Assembly: GCF_900105725.1 (NCBI RefSeq)
Contig: NZ_FNLM01000034.1
Location: 2,852,001-2,916,000 of the forward strand
Length of the DNA stretch: 64,000 nt
Direction: 5' to 3'
Source of the DNA: Gordonia westfalica
GTDB taxonomy: Bacteria > Actinomycetota > Actinomycetes > Mycobacteriales > Mycobacteriaceae
Part shown: positions 1-9,352 of the stretch, piece after piece
How the letters are laid out: each line of letters starts with the position of its first letter
Position numbering within the stretch: position 1 is the stretch's first letter
Made by a program: the position numbers and the translations under genes
Notes under the pieces: model-generated
Told to the model about the DNA's origin: nothing
The model's input: the letters and a program-made list of their open reading frames with translations, nothing else
Database searches by the model: none

Positions 1-109
1 CGACGAACATCGGCAGCACGAGTTGCCTTGGCGCGAGGGTGGTCTCGGCGACCAGCCGACGCATCGCCGCGGTGGTGCGCAGCCGGCGCGGACGGATCAG
101 CGGTGCCAT
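1..109 (-). CDS. hemB: HemB, delta-aminolevulinic acid dehydratase (N-terminus only, cut by window start)
   Basis: Only the first 36 codons lie in the window, reading leftward from an ATG at 109. The visible peptide begins MAPLIRPRRLR and continues RLVAETTLAPRQLVLPMFV, the usual opening of porphobilinogen synthase in actinobacteria. The enzyme condenses two 5-aminolevulinate molecules to porphobilinogen, the substrate of HemC. It is the last visible gene of the leftward rex-hemA-hemC-hemD-hemB series, 111 bp after hemD. The active-site region is outside the window, so the call rests on the N-terminus and the gene order. Confidence 0.9.
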   Translation of the reverse strand, partial: MAPLIRPRRLRTTAAMRRLVAETTLAPRQLVLPMFV

Positions 110-130
110 GTCGTCTCCTTCGTCTCACGG

Positions 131-214
131 GCCCTTCGAGGCTCGTCGACTTCGATTCACTCCTTCGTCGCTCACCCAGCCCGGCGGCTGTCGCTCCTCA
201 CGCCTCAGGGAGCG
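131..214. repeat. possible dispersed intergenic element between hemD and hemB
   Basis: This stretch has the look of short interspersed palindromic elements common in actinobacterial intergenic regions: CCCTTCGAGGCTCGTCG at the left and CTCCTCACGCCTCAGGGAGC at the right. No second copy with the same sequence was found by eye in the window. A genome-wide repeat search would decide. Confidence 0.25.
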
Positions 215-220
215 GATAGC

Positions 221-1903
221 TCACGAACGCGATCGACGGGACTTCTTGCGCGGCGGGGGCAGTGCGCCCTCGGCACGGAGCCGGGCGGCGTGCTCGGCGA
301 GCGCGTCGACCAGCTCGAGGACCGAGGCGTTCTCCGGCTGCACGTCGACGCGCAGCCCGAATTCCGTTGCGGTCTCGGCGGTCTTGGGCCCGATGCACGC
401 AACGATGGTGCGCGCGTGCGGCTTTCCGGCGATGCCGACGAGGTTCCGGACCGTCGAGCTCGAGGTGAAGCAGACCGCGTCGAAGCCGCCGGTCTTGATC
501 ATCTCGCGGGTCTCGGCGGGCGGCGGTGCGGCGCGCACGGTGCGGTACGCCGTCACGTCGTCGATCTCCCAGCCGCGGTCACGCAGACCCTCGGAGAGCG
601 TCTCGGTGGCGATGTCGGCCCGCGGCAGCAGGATTCGGTTCACCGGGTCGAAGACGTCGTCGTACGGCGGGAACTCGTCGAGCAGCCCCAGCGAGCTCTG
701 CTCACCCGACGGCACGAGTTCGGGGTTGATGCCGAAGGACCGGACCTTCTCCGCGGTGGCCTCGCCGACGCAGGCGATCTTCACGCCGGAGAAGGCGCGG
801 GCGTCGAGACCGAACTCGGCGAACTTCTCCCACACGGCGCGGACCGAGTTTGTGGAGGTGAACACCACCCACTGGTAGCGGCCGTCGACGAGCCCCTTGA
901 CCGCGCGCTCCATCTGCGCGGGACTGCGCGGCGGCTCGACGGCGATCGTGGGCACTTCCTTGGGCATCGCGCCGTGACTGACGAGGCGATCGCTCATGTC
1001 GCCGGCCTGGTCCTTGGTGCGCGGCACCAGCACGGTCCAGCCGTAGAGGGAGCGCGACTCCCACCACGAGAGCTTGCCACGCGAGGCGACGACCTTGCCG
1101 ACCGTCACGACCAGCGGACCGGTCAGGGCGTTGCCCTGCTCGTTGAGCGTAGCGAGCGTGGCCTCGATGGTGCGCTGCGCGCATGTGGTGCCGTTGATGG
1201 TGATGGCCGCAGGCGTCTGCGGTGCCATCCCGTGCTCGGTCAGCGCGCTGGCCGTCTCGGCCAGGTGGCCGGAGGTCGCGTGCAGGACCAGCGGGCCGGG
1301 AGCCGCGGCCAGGGCGGCCCAGTCGACCTCGCCGCGCACGTCGGCCTCGGTGTGCGTCGACCCCAGCGGCATGCCGGCGTAGCTCGGGACGACCGAGGCG
1401 GCGGGCAGACCCGGCAGCACCTCAAAGGTGACCGAGTGTCGGGCCACGGCGTTGACCTCGGCGAGCACCGAATCGGTGGTCAGCGGATCACCGGCGACGA
1501 CGCGGACCACGTCGTCACCGTTGCGGGCGGCGGCCACGAGGGTCTTGGCGACCTCGGTCGGGTCACCGAGCGCCGGACGCACCACCGACTCCTCGTCGGC
1601 CTTGTCGGCCTCCGGAGCGGGCGCGTCCGCGGCGGTGTCTGCCGCATCGGTGCCATCGGCGTCGACTTTGTCGTCCGCCGTCTTGTCGGCCTTCTTGGTC
1701 GACCGGCGGGTGTTCGGTGCGGGTTCTTCGCGGTGTGCGCTGCCGATCAGCGACACCACGGCGGCCGGGACATCGGGATCGATGTACGCCGTGGTCGCGT
1801 TGATGATCACGGTGCGTGCCCGCACGGTGAGCAGGTCTGGGTCGCCTGGACCCGACCCCACGAACAGGATCCGTCCGGGATTTGCCTTCTTCGTACGGCT
1901 CAT
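221..1903 (-). CDS. hemD: Uroporphyrinogen-III synthase with N-terminal CobA-like methyltransferase domain
   Basis: A 560-aa two-domain protein of the mycobacterial HemD type. The N-terminal ~280 residues carry a CobA/SUMT-like domain with the SAM-binding motif FVGSGPGDPDLLTVRA near residues 14-29, interrupted by an Asp/Ala/Lys-rich insertion at roughly residues 60-105. The C-terminal half, from about LYGWTVLVPRT, is the HemD domain that cyclises hydroxymethylbilane to uroporphyrinogen III and includes FTSTNSVRAVWEKF and FTSSSTVRN. It follows hemC by 49 bp in the same leftward operon. Whether the CobA domain is still an active methyltransferase cannot be told here. The ATG at 1903 is followed by MSRTKKANPGR and suits the family. 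Confidence 0.93.
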   Translation of the reverse strand: MSRTKKANPGRILFVGSGPGDPDLLTVRARTVIINATTAYIDPDVPAAVVSLIGSAHREEPAPNTRRSTKKADKTADDKVDADGTDAADTAADAPAPEADKADEESVVRPALGDPTEVAKTLVAAARNGDDVVRVVAGDPLTTDSVLAEVNAVARHSVTFEVLPGLPAASVVPSYAGMPLGSTHTEADVRGEVDWAALAAAPGPLVLHATSGHLAETASALTEHGMAPQTPAAITINGTTCAQRTIEATLATLNEQGNALTGPLVVTVGKVVASRGKLSWWESRSLYGWTVLVPRTKDQAGDMSDRLVSHGAMPKEVPTIAVEPPRSPAQMERAVKGLVDGRYQWVVFTSTNSVRAVWEKFAEFGLDARAFSGVKIACVGEATAEKVRSFGINPELVPSGEQSSLGLLDEFPPYDDVFDPVNRILLPRADIATETLSEGLRDRGWEIDDVTAYRTVRAAPPPAETREMIKTGGFDAVCFTSSSTVRNLVGIAGKPHARTIVACIGPKTAETATEFGLRVDVQPENASVLELVDALAEHAARLRAEGALPPPRKKSRRSRS

Positions 1904-1952
1904 GGGTTCGCACTCTCCTGCCCTCGCGTCGAGGGCTGCAGTTCTTTCTCTG

Positions 1953-2896
1953 CTAGGGAGAGTTGACGATTTCGCCCGCTCCCAGCTCCAGCAGTTCGGC
2001 GGCGAGATCCTTACCGAGTTCGACGGCTCGATCGACCGGGCCCACCGCCGAAGCGCGGATCACGTCGGATCCGTCCTCGGCCGCCACTGCCGCACGAAGC
2101 GACAGTTCGGCGAAGATGCGCCCGTCCTCGTCGATCGATTCGACCACCTCGGCGATCGCTCCGACCGGCGCAGTACACCCGGCCTCGAGGGCCGTGAGTA
2201 CTGCCCGTTCGGCATCGATGGCCGCCCGGGTGGACTTGTCGTCCAACTCGGCGAGTATTCTCACCAGTTCGGCATCGTCTGAGCGGCACTCCACAGCGAG
2301 AGCACCCTGCGCCGGAGCCGGCAGCATGACGACCGGATCGAGCGCTTCGGAGACCACTTCGGTCCGTCCGATGCGCACGAGGCCGGCGCGGGCGACCACG
2401 ACTGCGTCGAGTTCGCCGCTGGCGACTTTGCCCAACCGAGAATCTAGGTTGCCTCGTAGGGGGCGGATTTCCAAACCGAGACCCAATGCCTTAAGCTGTG
2501 CCGCCCGGCGGGGCGCCGAGGTGCCGACCACCGATCCCGGCGGCAGTTCGCCGAGCACCAGATCGTCCCGGCTGACCAGCGCGTCTCGCGGGTCCACCCG
2601 GGTCGGGACGGCCGCGATCGTGAGGTCGTCCTCGGGGCCGTGGGGAGGTCCTTGTAGGAGTGCACCGCGACGTCGACCTCGTCGTTGCGGAGCGCGACGC
2701 GGATGGCGGTGGTGAAGACCCCGACGCCGATCTCAGCCACCGGCGCCGACGAGGCGTCACCGGCGGTCTTGATGATCACCAGTTCGGCCGGGTGGCCGGC
2801 GGCGGTGAGTGCGTCGGCGATGGTCTGGGACTGGGTGGTGGCCAGCAGAGAACCCCGCGTACCGATTCGGATCGGCGCGGTTCGAGAGTCGGTCAT
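1953..2896 (-). CDS. hemC: HemC, hydroxymethylbilane synthase (frameshifted in this sequence)
   Basis: Porphobilinogen deaminase joins four porphobilinogens into hydroxymethylbilane on a dipyrromethane cofactor. The first ~85 codons ([16 protein letters not shown] to [10 protein letters not shown]) are in one frame. The rest, from [18 protein letters not shown] to the cofactor-cysteine motif [11 protein letters not shown] and the stop, is in another. The break is at about 2640-2645, where a run of four C on the coding strand needs a fifth to restore the frame. Since hemC is needed for haem synthesis and the rest is intact, a sequencing or assembly deletion is more likely than a true pseudogene. 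The start ATG overlaps the hemA stop by 4 bp, which implies translational coupling. Confidence 0.92.
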
Positions 2897-4269
2897 CGGT
2901 CACCCTGCTCGCCGGCCGGATCGGTGGTCCCCAGTCGGTCGGGCGCCGAAACCGACTCTGCCGCACCGGGTTTGAGTTCGAACAATTCGCGCAGAGCCTC
3001 CGCGTAGTGGTCACCGTTGGGCGTCGACGCGAGCTGCTTCACCCGCACCGTCGGTGCGTGCAACAGCTTGTCGACGACGCGGCGGACGGTCTTGGCGACC
3101 TCGTCGCGCTGGTTGTTCTCGAGGTCCGGGAGCCGGGTCTCGAGACGCAGGATCTCGGCTTCGACGACGTCCGCGGCGCGCTGACGGAGGGCCGCGACGG
3201 TCGGCGTGACCTCGGCCTGGCGCTGATGGGTCAGGTACTCGGCGAGCTCGCCGGCGACGATCGACCGCGCCGCGAGGGTGTCGTTCTCGGCGGCCTGGGT
3301 CTCGGAGTCGCCGCGCAGACCCTCGATGTCGACGACGTGCACGCCGGGCAGGCGGGCCGCGGCCGGATCGACGTTGCGCGGGAGCCCGAGGTCGCAGATC
3401 ACCATCGGGGTGGAATCGCCGTTGCGGTTTCGCTCGGCGAGAGCCGAATGCACCGCACCCACGCTCACCACGGAGCCGACCGCGCCGGTACAGCTGACCA
3501 CGACGTCGGCGGCGGCCATCGCGGCCGGCAGCTCGTCGAGGCCCACGCCGTGCACGGTGATGCCGTGGTTGGCGGCGATGTTGTCGGCCAGGTGGCGGGC
3601 GTTCTCGACCGTGCGATTGACCACCGACATCTCGGTGACGCCCTCACGGGCCAGCTGGGCGGTCGCGAGGCCGCCCATGGCACCGGCGCCGACCACCACC
3701 GCGGTGCGCAGCCGGTGCGCCCCGGTCGCGGGATCGGTGAGAAGCGCCTTGGCGCGATGCAGGGCCACGGACACGACCGATGCGCCGGCACGGTCGATGC
3801 CGGTCTCGGTGTGGACCCGCTTGCCCACGCGGAGTGCCTGCTGGGCGAGCTCGTGCAGGACGCGTCCGGCCGAGTCGTTGGCGTCCGCGCTCAGGTAGGA
3901 GTTGCGGATCTGGCCGAGGATCTGTTGCTCGCCGACGACGAGCGAGTCGAGCCCGGCGGCGACGGTGAACAGATGCTCGACGGCGGCCTCGGAGTAGCGG
4001 ACGTAGGCGTGGCGCGTCATCTCGTTGACGGTCATCCCCGAGTGGTCGCCGAGGACCTCGCCGACCGCCTCGAGGGCCGGGTGGAAGGCGTCGACGACCG
4101 CGTAGATCTCGACGCGGTTGCAGGTCGAGACGACCATGGCCTCGGAGATCGACCGCGACGACAGCAGCTCGTCGACCAGCTTCGGACGGTCGTGGTCGGA
4201 GACCGTCAACCGCTCGAGCACCTCGACCGGCGCACTGCGGTGCGACACCCCGAACAACAGAACACTCAC
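2893..4269 (-). CDS. hemA: HemA, glutamyl-tRNA reductase
   Basis: The first committed enzyme of C5-pathway haem synthesis, reducing glutamyl-tRNA(Glu) to glutamate-1-semialdehyde with NADPH. The 458-aa protein starts [20 protein letters not shown]. The catalytic cysteine is in [10 protein letters not shown] (Cys50). The NADPH-binding Rossmann motif VVGAGAMGG lies near residue 190, and a C-terminal helical dimerisation domain follows. The GTG start at 4269 overlaps the end of rex by 4 bp, and hemC overlaps its stop by 4 bp, so rex-hemA-hemC form one tightly coupled unit. The Rex operator upstream of rex probably governs it. Confidence 0.96.
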   Translation of the reverse strand: MSVLLFGVSHRSAPVEVLERLTVSDHDRPKLVDELLSSRSISEAMVVSTCNRVEIYAVVDAFHPALEAVGEVLGDHSGMTVNEMTRHAYVRYSEAAVEHLFTVAAGLDSLVVGEQQILGQIRNSYLSADANDSAGRVLHELAQQALRVGKRVHTETGIDRAGASVVSVALHRAKALLTDPATGAHRLRTAVVVGAGAMGGLATAQLAREGVTEMSVVNRTVENARHLADNIAANHGITVHGVGLDELPAAMAAADVVVSCTGAVGSVVSVGAVHSALAERNRNGDSTPMVICDLGLPRNVDPAAARLPGVHVVDIEGLRGDSETQAAENDTLAARSIVAGELAEYLTHQRQAEVTPTVAALRQRAADVVEAEILRLETRLPDLENNQRDEVAKTVRRVVDKLLHAPTVRVKQLASTPNGDHYAEALRELFELKPGAAESVSAPDRLGTTDPAGEQGDR

Positions 4270-5123
4270 GCTGTCACCGTTTCTTCACCCATTGCATTTC
4301 CGCGGCGCCCGTCGGCCGCCTTCACCTCGCGAGGCGCACCGATGTCGCTGCGTGAGGAGATCTTGAGCTCGTTCCGCGGGGCCTGCGTCGTGGCACGAGA
4401 GGCCTGGAACGTCAACACTTGCAGTTCCAAGGCTAGATCAACTTGTCTGACGACGACATCCGCCTCCGTCGTGAGCGCCACCGGCGTGACGTTGAGCACC
4501 TGGCGGACCCCGGCGGTGACGAAGGCCTCGAAGGCACTCCGGGCGGCCTCGTCGGCCGTGGCCACGACCCCGATCGCCACGGCCGGCTCGACCTGGGCGC
4601 AGACCGACGCGATCTCGGTGAGCGGGGCTATCGTCGGCCCGCCGACCTCGAACGATGTGCCGGCAAGGGCCGGATCGGCGTCGAACATCGCGGCGACCCG
4701 GAATCCGCGGCCGAAACCGGTGTGCGCGAGCAGCGCGCGTCCGAGCTGGCCGGCGCCGGCCAGTGCGACCGTGTGGATGCTGTCGGTGTGCAAGGTCATC
4801 GAGATGCGCGCGGTGAGACGTCCGACGTCATACCCGACCCCCCGGACGCCGTTCGCGGCGACGTAGGAGAGGTCCTTGCGGAGGATCGCGGGGTTCACGC
4901 CCGCCGCGGTGGCCAGTTCGCCGCTGGAGGCGACCAGGATGCCCCGCTGGCTGAACGACCGCAGGACGTGCAGATAGGTGGCCAGACGGGCCACGGTGGG
5001 GGCGGGGATGGCCGTGGCGACCGCGGGAGCGGGCGGCGGCAACGCCGACGCGGGAGGGTCGGCGTCGCCGGGCTTCGAACGATCGGCGCCCACGCTCACC
5101 TCCACATCCCCTCGGTCACTCAC
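4266..5123 (-). CDS. rex: Rex, NADH/NAD+-sensing transcriptional repressor
   Basis: Redox-sensing repressor with an N-terminal winged helix ([16 protein letters not shown] to [20 protein letters not shown], about residues 45-100). A C-terminal Rossmann domain carries [13 protein letters not shown], the GxGxxG nucleotide site. Rex proteins bind DNA when NADH/NAD+ is low and release when NADH rises. A canonical operator lies 30 bp upstream, so autoregulation is expected. The GTG at 5123 gives 285 aa. A GTG at 5093 has a better GGAGG-like site before it (ggaggtgagcGTG) and may be the true start. The order rex-hemA-hemC-hemD is known from streptomycetes; I do not recall Rex at this position in M. 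tuberculosis. Confidence 0.93.
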   Translation of the reverse strand: MSDRGDVEVSVGADRSKPGDADPPASALPPPAPAVATAIPAPTVARLATYLHVLRSFSQRGILVASSGELATAAGVNPAILRKDLSYVAANGVRGVGYDVGRLTARISMTLHTDSIHTVALAGAGQLGRALLAHTGFGRGFRVAAMFDADPALAGTSFEVGGPTIAPLTEIASVCAQVEPAVAIGVVATADEAARSAFEAFVTAGVRQVLNVTPVALTTEADVVVRQVDLALELQVLTFQASRATTQAPRNELKISSRSDIGAPREVKAADGRRGNAMGEETVTA

Positions 5124-5153
5124 TCACCACGATGCACCGAGGATATAACCCCC

Positions 5154-5169
5154 TGTGAAACTCTTCACA
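5154..5169. promoter_or_regulatory. Rex operator (ROP) upstream of rex-hemACD
   Basis: TGTGAAACTCTTCACA is a perfect 6-4-6 inverted repeat that matches the known Rex consensus TGTGAA-N4-TTCACA. It sits 30 bp upstream of the rex start, next to a TATATCC-like -10 on the minus strand at about 5141-5147, where bound Rex would block transcription. The divergent side leads away from the glutaredoxin gene, which ends at 5246. Confidence 0.85.
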
Positions 5170-5245
5170 TGGACCCTCACGATTCGGGGGTCTGTGTTAA
5201 GCGCAACAGTTTCTGCGCGATGGCGGATCGACGCCCACTCGCCGG

Positions 5246-5500
5246 TCAGCCCCGGCGCCCGAGGTCGGCACGCAGCCGCGGCTCGTCGACCTCCCAGTAG
5301 CTGTGCTCGTCACCGTCGAGCAGCACCACGGGAAGCCGGTCGCCGAAGTCCGCACGGATCTCGGGACGACCGTCGGCCGCGGCCCGGTCGACGTCGACCT
5401 CGGTGAACTCCACTCCCAGCTCGTCACAGAGCCGCGTCAGGTCGCGACGAGCGGTCGCGCACATGTGGCATCCCTCACGGGTCAGCAGTTCCACGGTCAT
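5246..5500 (-). CDS. Glutaredoxin-like thioredoxin-fold protein
   Basis: An 84-aa thioredoxin-fold protein beginning MTVELLTREGCHMCATARR. The CHMC redox motif is at residues 11-14 at the start of helix 1, and the cis-proline strand RLPVVLLDGDE follows near residues 50-60. The ATG at 5500 is preferred over an in-frame ATG at 5524 because it places the first beta strand immediately before the CxxC. It corresponds by position to M. tuberculosis Rv0508 in the hem region. The substrate is unknown. It is a single gene, reading leftward toward rex but separated from it by the rex promoter. Confidence 0.85.
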   Translation of the reverse strand: MTVELLTREGCHMCATARRDLTRLCDELGVEFTEVDVDRAAADGRPEIRADFGDRLPVVLLDGDEHSYWEVDEPRLRADLGRRG

Positions 5501-5668
5501 GACCCCATCCTCGCAGCGCCGCACTCCCCCGACGCCGCGACCCCGGCGCTGTGACGAGGGCTACGCCCGGGCACGCCGGGACCGGCCTGGCGTCGACGCG
5601 GATCGTCGTGTGCGGCCGCTAGGCTGGACCGCGCAGGCAGTGCTGGCGCCAGACGTGGGAGGTGGGCG

Positions 5669-6907
5669 GTGGGCAACACCCCGGGCCCGGGAGACGAGCG
5701 ACCCGACAACGAGTCGGCTGCTGCCCCCGACACCCCTTCGCCAGAGGTCCCTGCGCCCGATGCCTCTGCGCCCGATGTCTCTGCGCCTGATGTCTCTGCG
5801 CCTGATGTCTCCGCGCCCGCTTCCCCCGTGCCCTCGGCGCCCGAGAGCTCCGGTGCCACCCCGCTCGACACCGGCGACGACTGGGAGACCCAGGCCGCGC
5901 GCATCGAGTTCGACGACGACTTCGACGAGGACGACGAACTCCACGATCTCGCCGAGGACGACGAGTCCAACCGGGTCACCACCTGGATCTCCCAGCGCGC
6001 CAGCGCCGCGACCGGCCGATTCCGCCAGACCGCACACGAACTCCGCCAGACTCTCGCCGGTGAGGCGAGCGCGAAGGCAGCCGTCGACTCGCTGCGGCTG
6101 CGCGAACCATCCGACGCCGAGCCGGGCGAGGCTCCTCGGGACCTGACCGCCGCCGCATTCTTCGATGTCGACAACACCTTGGTCCAGGGCGCGTCGATCG
6201 TGCACTTCGCCCGCGGCCTCGCGGCCAGGAAGTACTTCACCTACGGCGACATCATGGATTTCGCGTGGACCCAGGCGAAGTTCCGGATCACCGGCAAGGA
6301 GAACGCCCGCGACGTCGCCGAGGGCCGGGAGAAGGCGTTGTCGTTCATCGCCGGCCGGCAGACCTCCGAGCTCGTCGAACTCGGCGAGGAGATCTTCGAC
6401 GACTACATCGCGGACAAGATCTGGCCCGGGACGCGCGCTCTCGCCCAGCGTCATCTCGACGCCGGCCAGCAGGTCTGGCTGGTCACCGCCACGCCGGTCG
6501 AACTCGCGCAGACCATCGCCGATCGGCTCGGGCTCACCGGCGCGTTGGGCACGGTCGCCGAGAGCGTCGACGGCGTGTTCACCGGACGACTCGTCGGCGA
6601 CATCCTGCACGGACCCGGTAAGGCCCATGCGGTGCGCGCACTCGCCATCCGTGAGGGCCTGAACCTCAAACGCTGTACCGCGTACTCGGATTCGCACAAC
6701 GACGTCCCGATGCTGTCGCTGGTCGGCAAGGCGGTCGCGATCAACCCCGACACCGACCTGCGCGACGTCGCGAAGGTGCGCGGGTGGGAGATGTACGACT
6801 TCCGGACAGCACGCAAGGCGGCGAAGTACGGTGCCGGTACCGCCATCGTGCTGGGAGCCGCCGGTGGCGGTGCCGCGGCGGCCGCACGGCTGCTACGTCA
6901 CCGCTGA
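5669..6907 (+). CDS. HAD-IB family phosphatase, SerB1-like
   Basis: A 412-aa protein with a long acidic, Pro/Ala-rich N-terminal extension (about residues 1-160) and then a HAD-IB core. Motif I is [11 protein letters not shown] at about residues 164-174, a TAT motif II region is in [10 protein letters not shown], and motif IV is [13 protein letters not shown]-terminal Gly/Ala-rich hydrophobic helix ([18 protein letters not shown]) may anchor it to the membrane. The family includes phosphoserine phosphatases, but members with this architecture (Rv0505c, annotated serB1) are not proven to be so. The start is GTG at 5669 with GGGAGG about 10 bp upstream. The extension contains a 15-bp tandem repeat. 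Confidence 0.85.
   Translation: MGNTPGPGDERPDNESAAAPDTPSPEVPAPDASAPDVSAPDVSAPDVSAPASPVPSAPESSGATPLDTGDDWETQAARIEFDDDFDEDDELHDLAEDDESNRVTTWISQRASAATGRFRQTAHELRQTLAGEASAKAAVDSLRLREPSDAEPGEAPRDLTAAAFFDVDNTLVQGASIVHFARGLAARKYFTYGDIMDFAWTQAKFRITGKENARDVAEGREKALSFIAGRQTSELVELGEEIFDDYIADKIWPGTRALAQRHLDAGQQVWLVTATPVELAQTIADRLGLTGALGTVAESVDGVFTGRLVGDILHGPGKAHAVRALAIREGLNLKRCTAYSDSHNDVPMLSLVGKAVAINPDTDLRDVAKVRGWEMYDFRTARKAAKYGAGTAIVLGAAGGGAAAAARLLRHR
5753..5812 (+). repeat. four tandem 15-bp units in the SerB1-like N-terminus
   Basis: Units of 15 bp (GCGCCCGATGTCTCT and variants) encode A-P-D-(A/V)-S four times inside the disordered extension of the HAD gene. Unit boundaries are 5753, 5768, 5783 and 5798. 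Such in-frame repeats vary in number between strains by slippage. Confidence 0.9.
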
Positions 6908-6973
6908 GGCGTCGCCTCGTCACGGCGTCGGTGACCGCACCCGGAGAGACCCCCATCCCGGAGAGGACCACCC

Positions 6974-9345
6974 ATGACCACCGACGAGAACCTCACCGAT
7001 CTCCGAAGCAGCGCAGCCGGGACCGGGACACCCGACACGCTCCGCAGGCTCGAGCAGCGCGTGTTGTGGCTCGCGACGTCGATGATCCACCACGCCAACC
7101 GGGTTCGGCCGAATCCGTCGGGACTCAAGGTCGGTGGACACCAGGCGTCGTGTGCCTCGATGGTGTCGATCATGACGTCGCTGTGGTTCTCCCGGTTGCG
7201 GCCGGGCGACCGGGTCTCGGTGAAACCGCATGCGTCACCGGTCCTGCACGGCATCAACTATCTGCTCGGCGGGCTCGACGAGTCGTACCTGACGACGCTG
7301 CGGGAATTCGGCGGACTGCAGTCGTATCCGAGCCGCACCAAAGATCCCGATGCGGTGGACTATTCGACCGGATCGGTGGGAATCGGTGCGACCGCACCGA
7401 TCTGGGGCGCGGTGGCCCGCCGCTATCTCGACACGACGATCGGCGGCCCCGATGCGGTTGCCGCCGACCGCCGTTCCCCCACGGTCCTCGCCCGGCAGTA
7501 CTCGCTCGTGGGTGACGCCGAACTCGACGAGGGCGCGGTCTGGGAGGCGATCCTCGACCCCTCCGTGGCCGAACTCGGCGAGATCGTCTGGATCGTCGAC
7601 CTCAACCGGCAGTCGCTGGACCGCGTCGTCCCCAACATCGCCGCCGGACGTCTGGAGGCCATGTTCGCCGCCGCCGGATGGCAGGTCATCCTGGTGAAAT
7701 TCGGCCGCCTGCTGGAGGAACTGTTCCAGCGGCCGGGCGGCACCGCGCTCCGTACGCGCATCCTCGACATGCCGAACCCGGAGTATCAGCGCCTCCTGCG
7801 GTGCGACGCCGACGAGGTCCGTGAGCGACTGCCCGGATCAGGATCGGACGCGGATGCCGTCGCGACGCTGATCGCCGGTGTCGACGACGAGACCCTCCTC
7901 GCGGCGATCCGCAATCTCGGCGGCCACGACCTCGACGCCCTGATCGGCGCCTACGAGCAGATCGACGACACCCGCCCGACCGTCATCCTCGCCTACACCA
8001 TCAAGGGCAACGGCCTGCCGATCGAGGGCCACCCGCAGAACCACTCGTCGCTGCTCACCGTCGAACAGTACGACGAGCTCGCGGCGTCTCTCGGTCTGGA
8101 TGCGGCGCACCCGTGGGGGCGGTTCGACGAGGGCACCGCCGAGGCCCGGTTGTGCGCGCAGGTCGCCGAGCGGCTCCGGCGCGAACCCGTCGCGCCCACC
8201 ACACCGCCCGCCGTCCCGGCCGACACCGGGAAGACACCGTCGGGAACCTCGACAACCCAAGCGGCACTGGGCCGTACGCTCCTCGCCCTGTCCCGGGAGG
8301 CTCCCGAGGCATCGGCCCGGGTGGTCACCGTGAGCCCCGACGTCAGCTCGACGACCAATCTCGCCGGCTGGCTGAACAAGGTCGGGGTGTGGTCGCCGGA
8401 CGAACGCCGCGACTGGTTCGCCGACGACGCGGAGACGATCATGCACTGGCGGGAACGTCCGACCGGCCAGCACATGGAACTCGGTATCGCCGAGACGAAT
8501 CTGGCGGGACTGATCGGCGAGCTCGGCGCGACGTGGAGTCGTTGGGGCGAGCCGCTGTTCCCGATCGGCGTGCTCTACGACCCTTTCGTGGAACGCACGC
8601 TCGAGCCCTGGTCCTACGGCATCTACGCGGGCGGACAGTCGATCCTCGTGGGCACCCCGTCCGGTGTCACCCTCGCAGCCGAAGGCGGCGCGCACCAATC
8701 GATCAAGACACCGTCGATCGGTCTGGAGCAACCCGGTTGCGTCGGCTACGAACCGGCCTTCGCGATCGACGTCGAGTGGACCCTCCTGTCGTGCATCGGA
8801 CGACTCGGACGCCCCGACGGGACCTCGTCGTATCTGCGCCTCTCCACGCGCCCGGTCGACCAGCGACTCGCCGCGGTTCCCGACGACCCGGCCGCCCGTG
8901 AACGCCGCCGACGTCAGGTGGTCGCCGGTGGATATTTGTTACGCCGCACCGAATCCCCGCAGGTGACGCTGGTCGGGATGGGTGCGGTCGTCACCGAGAC
9001 CCTCGCTGCCGCCGACCGTCTCGCCGAGCAGGGTGTGGCCGCCGACGTCGTGTGCGTGACGAGTCCCGGGCTGATCTTCGGGCTATGCAGGCACGCCGCG
9101 GGCTCGCCGAGGACCCGACGTGGATTCTCGACCAGGTCTTCCCGCCCGGCCGCGCGGCGCCGATGGTCACGGTCCTCGACGGGCACCCGCACACGCTCGC
9201 CTTCCTGACGGGCATCAACAACGTGCCGGGTGCGGCACTCGGCGTCAGCCGGTTCGGCCAGGTCGGCTCACTCGAGGACGTGTACCGCCACCACGGCATC
9301 GACACCGGCTCGATCGTCCGCGCCGCTCTCGACCTGGCCCCCTGA
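6974..9345 (+). CDS. Transketolase-like TPP-dependent enzyme, pyruvate dehydrogenase E1-related (frameshifted)
   Basis: A ~790-aa thiamine-diphosphate enzyme of the AceE/transketolase superfamily. N-terminal residues include RVRPNPSGLKVGGHQASCASM. The TPP/Mg site appears as GDAELDEGAVWE followed by VWIVDLNRQSLDR near residues 178-215, and the pyrimidine domain holds MELGIAETNL. The frame breaks at about 9081: LIFGLCRHAA in the first frame should read LIFRAMQARRGLAED, as in the second frame, which then runs to a stop at 9345. One C is missing (ttccggg to ttcggg). The substrate is not evident; it is shorter than classical AceE (~900 aa). It is convergent with, and 7 bp from, an alcohol dehydrogenase gene. 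Confidence 0.85.
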
Positions 9346-9352
9346 AACCGGT

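Noticed and set aside
23..1966. A 647-codon open frame on the plus strand opposite hemD, and similar long frames opposite hemA, senX3, HAD and GT2 genes
   Set aside because: High-GC third-position bias produces long antisense frames. The opposite strand has clear family motifs and operon overlaps; these frames have none.
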